A stretch of 64,000 nucleotides of DNA from an uncultured Clostridia bacterium (GTDB lineage Bacteria > Bacillota > Clostridia > Oscillospirales > Ruminococcaceae), in the NCBI GenBank assembly GCA_947631115.1, contig CANRKB010000001.1, positions 124,001 through 188,000 on the forward strand, in the 5' to 3' direction. This document shows positions 28,385 to 37,533 of the stretch, one piece after another (within the stretch, counting starts at the first letter, position 1; each line of letters opens with the position of its first letter). The position numbers were made by a program, and so were the translations under genes. A model generated the notes under the pieces. It saw only the letters and a list, made by a program, of their open reading frames with translations. It did not search any database and was not told the origin of the DNA.

Positions 28385-29578
28385 ATGAAAGAAATCATTC
28401 TGGCAAAATACGGAGAGATAGCTCTCAAAGGCGACAACAGAAGCACATTTGAGGATATTCTCTCCAGAAACATAAAGCGAAGGCTGAAACGCCTCGGAAG
28501 TTTTTCCCTTAACAGACGGCAGTCTACCGTCTATATCGAGCCGCTCGAAGAGGATATTGACATCGACGCGGCGGTAGCCGAAGTAAAAAAGATATTCGGC
28601 ATAAGCGCGATACAAAGGTGCGCGGTGTTTCCGAAAGATTTTGAAGTCGTGGTCGAAAACCTCGGTTACCTTGACGGGGCATTGGCGGGAGCAAAATCGT
28701 TCAAGATCGAAGCGAAGCGCTCGGACAAGACCTTTCCGCTTAGATCGCCCGATATTCAGCAGAAGCTCGGCGACGCGGTGCTTGACAGATTTCCGCACCT
28801 GAAAGTTGACGTACATGAGCCTGAGGTAACCGTAAGGCTTGAGATACGCGACAACGGCGCATATCTTTCTGCAAAGCGCATAGCGGGTCAGGGAGGACTT
28901 CCCGTAGGGTCAAGCGGAAAAGCGCTGCTTATGCTTTCGGGAGGGATAGACAGCCCGGTTGCGGGTTATATGATGGCAAAGCGCGGACTTATAGTCGATT
29001 GTATACATTATGTCAGCCCGCCTTATACCTCGGACAGAGCAAGGCTGAAGGTCGAAAAGCTCTGCGAGGAAATGACGGAGTATTGCGGAGATATACGGTT
29101 TTTCTGCGTTCCCTTTACGGAAATCCAGGAAAAGCTCCGCGACAGCTGCCCCGAAGAGTTTTTTACCGTAATAATGCGCAGAATGATGATGAAGATAGCG
29201 AACAAGATCTGCGGACGCGAGGGTTACGGCGCGATAATTACGGGCGAGAGCCTTGCGCAGGTCGCTTCGCAGACGCTTGCGGCTCTGGAGTGTACAAATG
29301 CGGCGGCGGAATTTCCCGTGTTCAGACCCGTTATAGGAATGGACAAAACGGAGATAACGGAAATTTCCCGAAAGATAGGAACTTTTGAAACGTCCATTAT
29401 GCCTTATGAGGACTGCTGCACGGTATTTACCCCCAGACACCCCCGCACCAAACCGAAGCTTTCCGACATAACAGCCGCGGAGAAAAACGCGGATTTTGAT
29501 AAAATGGTAGACGAGGCGGTCGAAAAAACTACCGTAAAGCGCTTTAAATTCGGAGAAAGGACAGTGTTTCTCGACTGA
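28385..29578 (+). CDS. thiI: tRNA 4-thiouridine synthase ThiI
   Basis: KYGEIALKGDNRSTFEDILSRNIKRRL...LMLSGGIDSPVAGYMMAKRG...ITGESLAQVASQT. Confidence 0.96.
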   Translation: MKEIILAKYGEIALKGDNRSTFEDILSRNIKRRLKRLGSFSLNRRQSTVYIEPLEEDIDIDAAVAEVKKIFGISAIQRCAVFPKDFEVVVENLGYLDGALAGAKSFKIEAKRSDKTFPLRSPDIQQKLGDAVLDRFPHLKVDVHEPEVTVRLEIRDNGAYLSAKRIAGQGGLPVGSSGKALLMLSGGIDSPVAGYMMAKRGLIVDCIHYVSPPYTSDRARLKVEKLCEEMTEYCGDIRFFCVPFTEIQEKLRDSCPEEFFTVIMRRMMMKIANKICGREGYGAIITGESLAQVASQTLAALECTNAAAEFPVFRPVIGMDKTEITEISRKIGTFETSIMPYEDCCTVFTPRHPRTKPKLSDITAAEKNADFDKMVDEAVEKTTVKRFKFGERTVFLD

Positions 29579-30075
29579 TGGACAGTTTTAAGTTCGCCGA
29601 AGTTGAGCGGCTTGTGGAGCTTTGCGCCGAGAAAAAAGTGAAGATAGCGACTGCAGAAAGCTGTACGGGAGGAATGATTTCCGAACAAATAACTTCCGTT
29701 TCGGGCAGCAGCGCGGTGATTGAGTTCGGATTGTGTTCTTATTCAAACAGGATAAAGCACGAAATATTGGGAGTTTCAAAAGAAACTCTCGAAGAATTTT
29801 CCGAATACAGCGAACAGTGCGCAAAGGAAATGGCAGACGGAGCAAGGCGCATTTCCGGAGCGGATATAGCGGTTTCGACGACGGGAGTCGCAGGACCGAC
29901 GGGAGGTTCTCTCGAACACCCCGTGGGAGAGGTCTTTATAGGGATAAGCTTTGAAAAGGGCGTTTTCGCAAAACGTTTTTTGTTTTCGGGAAGCAGGGAA
30001 GACATACGCCGACAGGCGGCGAAAGAAGCGTTAAAAATGCTGATGTTCAGCGTTTGTGACAATATACCACACTGA
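29578..30075 (+). CDS. pncC: CinA C-terminal domain nicotinamide-nucleotide amidohydrolase
   Basis: KIATAESCTGGMISEQITSVSGSSAV...STTGVAGPTGGSLEHPVGEVFIG. Confidence 0.93.
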   Translation: MDSFKFAEVERLVELCAEKKVKIATAESCTGGMISEQITSVSGSSAVIEFGLCSYSNRIKHEILGVSKETLEEFSEYSEQCAKEMADGARRISGADIAVSTTGVAGPTGGSLEHPVGEVFIGISFEKGVFAKRFLFSGSREDIRRQAAKEALKMLMFSVCDNIPH

Positions 30076-30116
30076 CACACAACTATCCAATAACATTTCA
30101 TAACGGAGGAATTTTT

Positions 30117-31322
30117 ATGTTGGACAAAGAGGAATTTGACAAATCAAAAAAGAAAGAAGAGCTTCAAATTGCGCTCGATAAAATGGGAGCGACGGCTTCG
30201 GATTTTGCGAGTGAAAAAAAATCGGAAAATGAAAAGCCTAAGGGAAACGTTCTTGTAAGAGCCGCGAGGTCAATCGTTCCGATGAAAGGCGACAGCAAGG
30301 GCGAGATAGCCAGAAAAATTTTCCTGATAGTTTCGCTTATAGTATTCATCGCCGCTCTTTCTTATCTTATCTTGGAACTCACGGGAATAAGCAGTTCTTA
30401 TGAACAAGATAAAGAACTCGGCGAATTGGCGGGTTCTCCGCTGGTAGACGTAGAGGTGGAACTGAACGACTATACCGTTCCTCATCAGGTGCAGAACCCT
30501 ATCACTGCCGAGGTTACGGGACCGGGAACAGAAGACCCCGAATATACCGACCTTACGCCCGTGAAAAATACTCCCTTAAATATCAACTGGCAGGATTTGT
30601 GGAAAATAAATCCCGATATAAAGGGCTGGATAAAGCTTACGGGAACGCTCATAAACTATCCTGTTTTACAGTCGAGCGACAACGATTATTATCTTTATCA
30701 TGACGTTTATAAGAACAGCAGTTCGTCCGCTTGTATAATATCAAGCTATCTGAACACATGGGACGAGAATGATGATAACGTCGTTCTGTTCGGTCATAAT
30801 ATGGTTGCGGGAACAATGTTCTCATATCTTGTGCATTACGTTCCCAACGACTATTCGACCGAGCCTCTCGCGTTCTACAAAGTACACCCGACCATTCAGC
30901 TTGCAACTCCCGACGGAAGAAACGAGACCTACAAAATTTTCGCGGGATGTTATTTAAATACTCAGGAAAGCCGCGGAGAAGTATTTGACTATGTAAATAA
31001 AACCAAGTTTTCGAGCGTTGACGATTTCAACAATTATGTGCTCGGCGTTATGGACAGAAGCTGGTTCTATACTGATGTTGATTTGACTTACGGCGACGAC
31101 CTCCTCACTTTGTCCACGTGTTCATGGCCTCTGGGTCGTGCCGCATGCGATACAAGATGGGTTGTTTTTGCAAGAAGAGTACGCGAGGGCGAGAGTGAAA
31201 ACGTCGATACTACAGTCGCAACGCGTAATTATAATCCGAAGTTGTTCACATACTGGTATCAGGCAAGAGGCGGCAGCTGGAGAGGAAGAACGTGGGATAC
31301 GTCAAAGCTTCTCAGCTACTAA
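30117..31322 (+). CDS. Class B sortase (tandem copy 1)
   Basis: DIKGWIKLTGTLINYPVLQSSDNDYYLYHDVY, VVLFGHNM, LLTLSTCSWPLGRAACDTRWVVFARRV. Confidence 0.93.
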   Translation: MLDKEEFDKSKKKEELQIALDKMGATASDFASEKKSENEKPKGNVLVRAARSIVPMKGDSKGEIARKIFLIVSLIVFIAALSYLILELTGISSSYEQDKELGELAGSPLVDVEVELNDYTVPHQVQNPITAEVTGPGTEDPEYTDLTPVKNTPLNINWQDLWKINPDIKGWIKLTGTLINYPVLQSSDNDYYLYHDVYKNSSSSACIISSYLNTWDENDDNVVLFGHNMVAGTMFSYLVHYVPNDYSTEPLAFYKVHPTIQLATPDGRNETYKIFAGCYLNTQESRGEVFDYVNKTKFSSVDDFNNYVLGVMDRSWFYTDVDLTYGDDLLTLSTCSWPLGRAACDTRWVVFARRVREGESENVDTTVATRNYNPKLFTYWYQARGGSWRGRTWDTSKLLSY

Positions 31323-31354
31323 GCCGCGGTAAGCTTCATAAGGAGTGATCGTTT

Positions 31355-32389
31355 TTGGAAAAAACAAACGTATTTATGAAGATCGTAAAATTTATCGTTC
31401 CTTGGAAAGGCGACAGCGTTTTTGAGATAATCAGAAAGATAGTTTTTGTCGCCGCATTTACAACGCTTATAATAACAGGCGTGTCTTTTCTGTCGGTAAA
31501 AATGGAAGAGGCTGAAGATATAAGCGGAAATGACGAGCTTCGCGATCTTTATGCGGGAACAAACGTAAATGTGACGGTCCCGCCCGAAAAACTTGAGGAG
31601 ATAGAAAAGGAAAACCCCGAAGTTCTGGAAAGTTTTCTTCCTCTGCTTGAAATAAACGACGAAGTCGTAGGCTGGCTTTCGATAGGAGAAGATAAGTTTA
31701 TAGACTATGTGGTATTGCAGACCGACAATAACGATTATTACTTATCTCACAACTATAAGAAAGAAGAGAGCCGTTCGGGTTCGCTGGCGGTGGATTACAG
31801 ATGCGAACTGACCGCCGAAAAGAGGTCGGCAAACATTGTAATATACGGTCACAACATGGCTTCGGGCGCGTATTTCGGACTTTTGCCGAGATATAACAAC
31901 TACAACATAACGCTCGATAAAAACGATATAAGCTTTTACAAAGAACATCCGACTTTGACGTTCAGCACGCTTTACAAGTCGTCGACTTACAAAGTATTCG
32001 GCGGAACGCTTGTAAAAGTAAACAGCGGCGATGATGATTTTCAGTATCATAGGATACACGATTTTGAAAACAAAGAGCAGTTCGATAATTTCTGCGCGGA
32101 TATTCTCGACCGTTCAACGTTTATAAATCCCGATGTTGACCTAAAATACGGTGACAATATTCTTACGCTTTCAACGTGTATTCTTGATAATAATTACGGC
32201 GACTGCGAAAAAAGGTGGGTGCTTTTCGCAAGAGAAGTGCGCGAGGGAGAAGACCCCGAAGTCGACGTTTCAAAAGCCTATGCAAATCCCAGCCCGATGT
32301 TCTACGACGAGTATTATAAAGTGCGCGGCGGGTCTTGGGCAGGCAGAGGCTGGAAAGAAGACATAATCGCGGGATACGATATGGGATGA
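31355..32389 (+). CDS. Class B sortase (tandem copy 2)
   Basis: VVLQTDNNDYYLSHNYKKEESRSGSLAVDYR, IVIYGHNM, ILTLSTCILDNNYGDCEKRWVLFARE. First codon could be the upstream TTG. Confidence 0.93.
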   Translation: MEKTNVFMKIVKFIVPWKGDSVFEIIRKIVFVAAFTTLIITGVSFLSVKMEEAEDISGNDELRDLYAGTNVNVTVPPEKLEEIEKENPEVLESFLPLLEINDEVVGWLSIGEDKFIDYVVLQTDNNDYYLSHNYKKEESRSGSLAVDYRCELTAEKRSANIVIYGHNMASGAYFGLLPRYNNYNITLDKNDISFYKEHPTLTFSTLYKSSTYKVFGGTLVKVNSGDDDFQYHRIHDFENKEQFDNFCADILDRSTFINPDVDLKYGDNILTLSTCILDNNYGDCEKRWVLFAREVREGEDPEVDVSKAYANPSPMFYDEYYKVRGGSWAGRGWKEDIIAGYDMG

Positions 32390-32458
32390 TCGGTTAATTA
32401 CAGCATAATTACAGCATAAAGTAACGACATTTGTTAAAGTCGAAAGGGATAGTGACAG

Positions 32459-33562
32459 ATGACCGAAATGGATATGGGGATCTCCCCGAGATCGCCGAAA
32501 AAACGTAAAAAGAAAAAAATAGGCTTCTGGAAGAGTATAAGATTGGGGCTTTTTCCGACAAAGGGCGACAGCGTCGGAGAAATTGTCCGCAAAATTGTTT
32601 TTCTGTCGGCATTGATAATATTGGTAGCGGCGCTTATCTATATAGGGGTGTATGCGATAAATTTCCTCAGCCTCGAGATGAACGCTGCCGTTGATGACAA
32701 CGGAAACAAAACGGCGACCGACGCGCATATTGTCGAGGTCAAAAACCGCACTCCGACAAAGCAGGAGATAGAACAGCTTCCCGAGGGTTCCATAAATGAG
32801 AAATACGCGGCGCTGTATGCGGAAAACAACGATTTTGTCGGCTGGATAACAATACCCGGGACAAATATAGATTACCCCGTCGTTCAGGCTGAGGATAACG
32901 ATTATTATCTGCATAGGGCGTTTGATAAGACTTATCTGTTTGAGGGTACAATATTTGCGGATTACCGCGGACCGATAACCGCCGAGGGTATGCCGCACAA
33001 CACCGTTTTATACGGTCATAATATGCTGTACAAATTTAGGTTTACAGCGCTTCAGAATTACAAAAACAACATTTCGTTTCTTAAAACGGCGCCCGTCATT
33101 GATTTCAACACTCTTTACGGGGACGGTAAATATAAGATCTTCTCGGTGTTTCTTGTAAACTGGGAGAGCAAATACGGAGAGGTCTTTGATTATTCGGGCG
33201 CGACATATTTCAGAAATCAGGCGGAGTTTTACGACTTTGTGCTTGAATGTGGGGATAGAAGTATTTACGATACGGGCGTCGACGTTGAATACGGCGATGA
33301 ATTTCTGACGCTCTCGACCTGCGATGAATCGACTTATATGAATTTAAGGCTTGTTATCGTCGCAAGAAAGGTGAGAGAAAATGAAGAACCAAAAGTAGAT
33401 ACATCTAAAATTGTCAGAAAGAGAAGTATAAAATATTTTGACGGATACTATCAGATCTACGGAAATCTTTGGAAGGGGAGAACGTGGGATACCTCGGTCG
33501 TAAAAGGACTTGACGCGTATATCAAAGAACACGGACTCGAAGATGATCCATCGGACTATTGA
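32459..33562 (+). CDS. Class B sortase (tandem copy 3)
   Basis: FVGWITIPGTNIDYPVVQAEDNDYYLHRAF, VLYGHNML, FLTLSTCDESTYMNLRLVIVARKV. Confidence 0.93.
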   Translation: MTEMDMGISPRSPKKRKKKKIGFWKSIRLGLFPTKGDSVGEIVRKIVFLSALIILVAALIYIGVYAINFLSLEMNAAVDDNGNKTATDAHIVEVKNRTPTKQEIEQLPEGSINEKYAALYAENNDFVGWITIPGTNIDYPVVQAEDNDYYLHRAFDKTYLFEGTIFADYRGPITAEGMPHNTVLYGHNMLYKFRFTALQNYKNNISFLKTAPVIDFNTLYGDGKYKIFSVFLVNWESKYGEVFDYSGATYFRNQAEFYDFVLECGDRSIYDTGVDVEYGDEFLTLSTCDESTYMNLRLVIVARKVRENEEPKVDTSKIVRKRSIKYFDGYYQIYGNLWKGRTWDTSVVKGLDAYIKEHGLEDDPSDY

Positions 33563-33573
33563 GGAGTTTATTG

Positions 33574-34959
33574 ATGAAGCGTTTTTCTTTGGTCAAGATT
33601 TTTACGGCGCTGACCATTATGTCGGTTTACATTTTCACTTTCGGAGTATCGGGAGCGGTCGAAGAAGAAACAGTAAAAGAAGACAATATTGTTTTTGAAA
33701 GCCAAGTTGAGAGCGGCGCGGTTCCCGAGTACGAGGATTTCGGACTTCCGACGCTTGAGCAGAATTATGTTCCGTTTGAGTTTGATCTGAGCGACGCGGC
33801 AAAACAGTATCTTAAAGATCCCGAAACGAATACGGGAGATAATCAAACGCAAAGCGTTCCTTATTTCAGCAGTTCGCAGGGTTCGGCGTCCGGCTTTTCT
33901 TCGTCATCGGGCGCTTCATCTTCTAAAGGAAGCTCTTTATCGTCGTCGGATTCGTCAAGCAGTTCGTCGTTAAGCAGTTCGTCGTTAAGCGGCTCGTCGC
34001 AAAGCGTTCCGTCAATAAGCAGTTCGTCGGTAGGCAGTTCGTCGGTAGGCAGTTCGTCGTCAAGCGCTCCCGCAACGTCATCGGAAATTCCGACGTTGAG
34101 TTCATCGTCATACACAAGTTCCGAAGAATCCCCGAGTACTCCCGGTTCTCCCGCAGACGAAGAAGTGTGGGTGAATTGCAACGGTGAGATAGTGAGGGGA
34201 ACGGCTCTTGATATTGTATCAAGAATAGTGATGATAGAAATGGGCCCTGCTTTTTCTCCCGAAGCCATAAAGGCTCAAGCTGTCGCGGCGTATACAAATG
34301 TAATACGCGCCAATAAGGCGGGCAGCGCGGAAAACGTAGTTATGAAAAACACCATAACCGCAAAGGTCAAAAATATTGTCGCGGAAGTTTTGGGACAAGC
34401 CGTATATTATGACGGGAAGCTTATTCAGGCTGCATATTCCGCTTCTTCCGCGGGATATACGGCGTCTTCAAAGAATGTGTGGGGCGTTGATTATCCGTAT
34501 TTGCAGAGCATTTATTGCGAGCTTGACGAGAAGTTCGACCCCAATTACGGAAAAACGCAGACGTTTACCTCGGAAGCAGTAAAAACCAAGATCAAGGATA
34601 AAACAGGCATTGAGCTTAGCGGCGACCCGTCGCAATGGTTTGAGATAGTCGACTATACCGAGGGAAAATATGTCGGCAACATGAAAATAGGCGGACAAAG
34701 TACATATGTAAATTCAAGCGGAAAAACTGTTAAAATAACGGGGCGCGCTCTTCGTGAAACTATCTTTGATTTCTCAATACGTTCGCATGCTTTTGAAATA
34801 AGCTATGACAGCGCAAACGACGCTTTTACGTTTACTACATACGGCTACGGACACGGCGTCGGACTTAGTCAGAACGGCGCGGACGCGCTGGCTATTCAAT
34901 ACGGTTGGAATTATAAGCAGATACTCGAGTTTTATTATCAGGGAGCGGAAGTTAAATGA
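33574..34959 (+). CDS. SpoIID/LytB domain exported protein with Ser-rich linker
   Basis: VSRIVMIEMGPAFSPEAIKAQAVAAYTNVIRAN...YSASSAGYTASSKNVWGVDYPYLQS...TTYGYGHGVGLSQNGADALA. Confidence 0.92.
   Translation: MKRFSLVKIFTALTIMSVYIFTFGVSGAVEEETVKEDNIVFESQVESGAVPEYEDFGLPTLEQNYVPFEFDLSDAAKQYLKDPETNTGDNQTQSVPYFSSSQGSASGFSSSSGASSSKGSSLSSSDSSSSSSLSSSSLSGSSQSVPSISSSSVGSSSVGSSSSSAPATSSEIPTLSSSSYTSSEESPSTPGSPADEEVWVNCNGEIVRGTALDIVSRIVMIEMGPAFSPEAIKAQAVAAYTNVIRANKAGSAENVVMKNTITAKVKNIVAEVLGQAVYYDGKLIQAAYSASSAGYTASSKNVWGVDYPYLQSIYCELDEKFDPNYGKTQTFTSEAVKTKIKDKTGIELSGDPSQWFEIVDYTEGKYVGNMKIGGQSTYVNSSGKTVKITGRALRETIFDFSIRSHAFEISYDSANDAFTFTTYGYGHGVGLSQNGADALAIQYGWNYKQILEFYYQGAEVK
33958..34062. repeat. 15-bp coding minisatellite (7 units) in the Ser-rich linker
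   Basis: AGCAGTTCGTCGTTA-type units at 33958, 33973, 33988, 34003, 34018, 34033, 34048. Confidence 0.85.
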
Positions 34960-35492
34960 ATGAGGCTGATTTGTATGACGCAACGGCGAAGGAGCTTTTT
35001 GAAAAGCGGAATTTTATAAAAGACCTTTGCTTTGAGTACAACAATTTAAAGCCCTCGCTGCTTGAAGAACGCGATGTGCTTATACGAAAGATTCTCGGAA
35101 AAGCGGGGAAGAATATTTTTATCGAACAGCAGTTTTGGTGCGATTACGGCTTTAATATAGAAGTCGGCGACAACTTTTACGCAAACCACGGGCTTGTTAT
35201 TCTTGACGGAGCGAAAGTGACTTTCGGAAATAACGTCTTTATCGCTCCTCAGTGCGGATTTTACACGGCGGGACACCCGCTCGATTTTGAAACGCGGAAC
35301 AAGGGGCTTGAATACGCGCTGCCGATAACGGTAGGCGATAATGTCTGGATAGGCGGAATGGTTTCCGTAATGCCGGGAGTTAAGATAGGGAGCGGTTCGG
35401 TAATCGGCGGCGGGAGCGTAGTTATAAAGGATATTCCCGAAAACGTTCTTGCGGTGGGAAACCCGTGCAGGGTAATAAGGAAATTAAAATGA
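34956..35492 (+). CDS. Maltose/galactoside O-acetyltransferase-like (left-handed beta-helix)
   Basis: FWCDYGFNIEVGDNFYANHGLVILDGAKVTFGNNVFIAPQ...VGDNVWIGGMVSVMPGVKIGSGSVIGGGSVV. Confidence 0.94.
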   Translation: MNEADLYDATAKELFEKRNFIKDLCFEYNNLKPSLLEERDVLIRKILGKAGKNIFIEQQFWCDYGFNIEVGDNFYANHGLVILDGAKVTFGNNVFIAPQCGFYTAGHPLDFETRNKGLEYALPITVGDNVWIGGMVSVMPGVKIGSGSVIGGGSVVIKDIPENVLAVGNPCRVIRKLK

Positions 35493-35552
35493 AAAATTCC
35501 TCGGCGGCAATAATGAAATTCCGCCGACGTTTTATCTGAAAGGAGTTTAATT

Positions 35553-36713
35553 ATGGTCAATTTCGATTTTTGTACGCCCACAAGGCTTGTTTTCGGAAAG
35601 GGAGTTATCGAAAAACTTCCGTCAATAATGGAGCCTTTAGGAAAAAAGATATTGCTTGTATACGGGGGAGGTTCTATAAAGAAAAACGGACTTTACGATA
35701 AAGTCCGCGAGCTGCTTTCCGATTTTGAGATATTCGAGCTTTCGGGAGTAGAACCAAACCCTAAATATGAAAGCGTAGTAAACGGAGCGGAAATCTGCCG
35801 TAAAAACGGGATAGAAGCAGTGCTTGCCGTCGGCGGCGGAAGCGTTTTGGACTGCTCTAAGTCGATTGCCGCAGGCGCGAAATACGACGGCGACCCGTGG
35901 GATCTTATCACTTACAAAGTTCCCGTAAAGAGCGCGCTGCCTATTGTTGATATTATGACGCTCTCCGCTACGGGAAGCGAATATGACGCTAATTCCGTTA
36001 TTTCAAGAATGGATCTTAACATAAAGACCTGTCTTAAATCCGAGCATATTTTCCCGACCTGCTCTATTCTTGATCCGACTTATACTTTTACGGTCTCAAA
36101 GCGCCAGACTGCCTCAGGCGCCGCTGACGCGATAAGCCATGTGTTTGAAAAATATTTCACAGCACCGACGAGCGACCTTGCCGACGGAATGTGCGAGGCT
36201 GTCATAAAAAGCATAATGAAAAATGTTGTGATAGCGCTTGAAAAGCCCGATGATTATGACGCGAGAGCGGAGCTTATGGTTGACTGCGCGCTTGCCTGCA
36301 ATAACATCATCGCGCTCGGAAACGGGGCTTCGGGTTGGGTCGCGCACGCGATAGAGCATACTTTGAGCGCATATTATGACATTACTCACGGAGAGGGGCT
36401 AGCCATCATAACTCCGCACTGGATGAGGAAAATACTGAATGAGAAAACGGTCGACCGTTTTGTAAAATACGGCGTTAATGTTTTGGGCATTGACCCCGCG
36501 CAGGACAAGTTTTCAATTGCAAACAAGGCTATAGAGATGACCTACAGTTTTTTCGAGAGCCTGGGTATTCCCATGACGCTCCGCGCTGTTGGTATTGACG
36601 ATAAGAAAATAGACGAAATGGCGTTTGATACAGCGGGAGACGGAAAGCTCGCAAATTGTTATGCTCCGCTTTCGGTCGATGACGTAAAGGAGATACTAAC
36701 GAACGCGCTGTAA
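35553..36713 (+). CDS. Iron-containing alcohol dehydrogenase (butanol dehydrogenase-like)
   Basis: AVGGGSVLDCSKSIAAGAKYDGDPWDL...VAHAIEHTLSAYYDITHGEGLAIITPHWM. Confidence 0.94.
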   Translation: MVNFDFCTPTRLVFGKGVIEKLPSIMEPLGKKILLVYGGGSIKKNGLYDKVRELLSDFEIFELSGVEPNPKYESVVNGAEICRKNGIEAVLAVGGGSVLDCSKSIAAGAKYDGDPWDLITYKVPVKSALPIVDIMTLSATGSEYDANSVISRMDLNIKTCLKSEHIFPTCSILDPTYTFTVSKRQTASGAADAISHVFEKYFTAPTSDLADGMCEAVIKSIMKNVVIALEKPDDYDARAELMVDCALACNNIIALGNGASGWVAHAIEHTLSAYYDITHGEGLAIITPHWMRKILNEKTVDRFVKYGVNVLGIDPAQDKFSIANKAIEMTYSFFESLGIPMTLRAVGIDDKKIDEMAFDTAGDGKLANCYAPLSVDDVKEILTNAL

Positions 36714-36741
36714 GTTAGATGTAAGAGGTAAGATATGGTTT

Positions 36742-36984
36742 GAGCGGCGAACAGCGTTTGATTTCCAAACTACCTAACGGTCGACGCACGAAAGTTTTTT
36801 GAAAAGGAGTTTGAGGGAAAACTTTTTTACAAAAAAGTTTTCCCTCAATAACGCTTCAAAGAAGCGCATCAGGTTAAATGCCTACGGCATTGAACCTGGG
36901 GATGCGGGGAAAACAAGAGTTTTCCCCACATTGACTTTTCAAAGCCGTGCTTTGAAAAGTCGATCTTATAAATATGTTTTAAGC
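36742..36984. repeat. Intergenic repeat family B copy 3
   Basis: GAGCGGCGAACAGCGTTTGATTT...CACGAAAGTTTTTTGAAAAGG-[hairpin]-GATGCGGGGAAAACAAGAGTTTTCCCCACATTGACTTTTCAAAGCCGTGCTTTGAAAAGTC...; related to 22624..22861. Confidence 0.88.
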
Positions 36985-37046
36985 GTAAAACCGCCTCAGA
37001 AATGCATTTCTTTTGAGCGGAAAAGAAGAATTATGTAAACCAAAGC

Positions 37047-37094
37047 TGACATTTTTGTCAACTTTAGTTGGTTGAAAATACTTTTTTGTTATGA
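37047..37094 (+). promoter_or_regulatory. Promoter with two overlapping palindromes upstream of HTH-AbrB/ABC operon
   Basis: TGACATTTTTGTCA (37047..37060) and CAACTTTAGTTG (37059..37070), then -35 TTGAAA and -10-like TATACT. Confidence 0.55.
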
Positions 37095-37121
37095 TATACT
37101 TTATTTATGGAGGGTGAATTT

Positions 37122-37520
37122 ATGGGATTTGACGGCAATAATTTAAAGCTGTACCGAAAAAAGCTCGGTTATACCCAGGAGCAAATTGCAGAGCTTATCG
37201 GCGTTTCAAGACAGGCGCTCGCAAAATGGGAACGCGGAGAAAGCCTGCCCGATATTGATAATGTCATAGCGCTGGCGGATCTGTTTGACGTAAGTGTTGA
37301 CAGCCTTGTGAGAAACTTTGCTTCATTACATAAATTGCAAAAGAGCGACGATGATAAAAGACACATCTTCGGCATTACAAGAGTAAACAGCAAAGGACAA
37401 ATCACCCTCCCGAAAAAATGCCGAGAGATCTTCGGTTTGAAAGCGGGAAACTCGCTCCTTGTTCTGGGAGATGAAGACAAGGGCATAGCGCTTATATCGG
37501 TGTTTGCCGACAAAAATTGA
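37122..37520 (+). CDS. XRE-type HTH fused to SpoVT/AbrB-like domain regulator
   Basis: LKLYRKKLGYTQEQIAELIGVSRQALAKWERGESLPDIDNVIALADLFDVSVDSLV...ITRVNSKGQITLPKKCREIFGLKAGNSLLVLGD. Confidence 0.9.
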   Translation: MGFDGNNLKLYRKKLGYTQEQIAELIGVSRQALAKWERGESLPDIDNVIALADLFDVSVDSLVRNFASLHKLQKSDDDKRHIFGITRVNSKGQITLPKKCREIFGLKAGNSLLVLGDEDKGIALISVFADKN

Positions 37521-37533
37521 ACGGGAGAAAAAT

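Noticed and set aside
33890-34100. CRISPR-like array suggested by regular short repeats
   Set aside because: 15-bp period, no unique spacers, in frame within a CDS encoding Ser-rich linker.
36799-37038. 79-aa plus ORF
   Set aside because: Lies in the family B repeat and shares only repeat-derived peptide with 22.6-23.1 kb ORFs.
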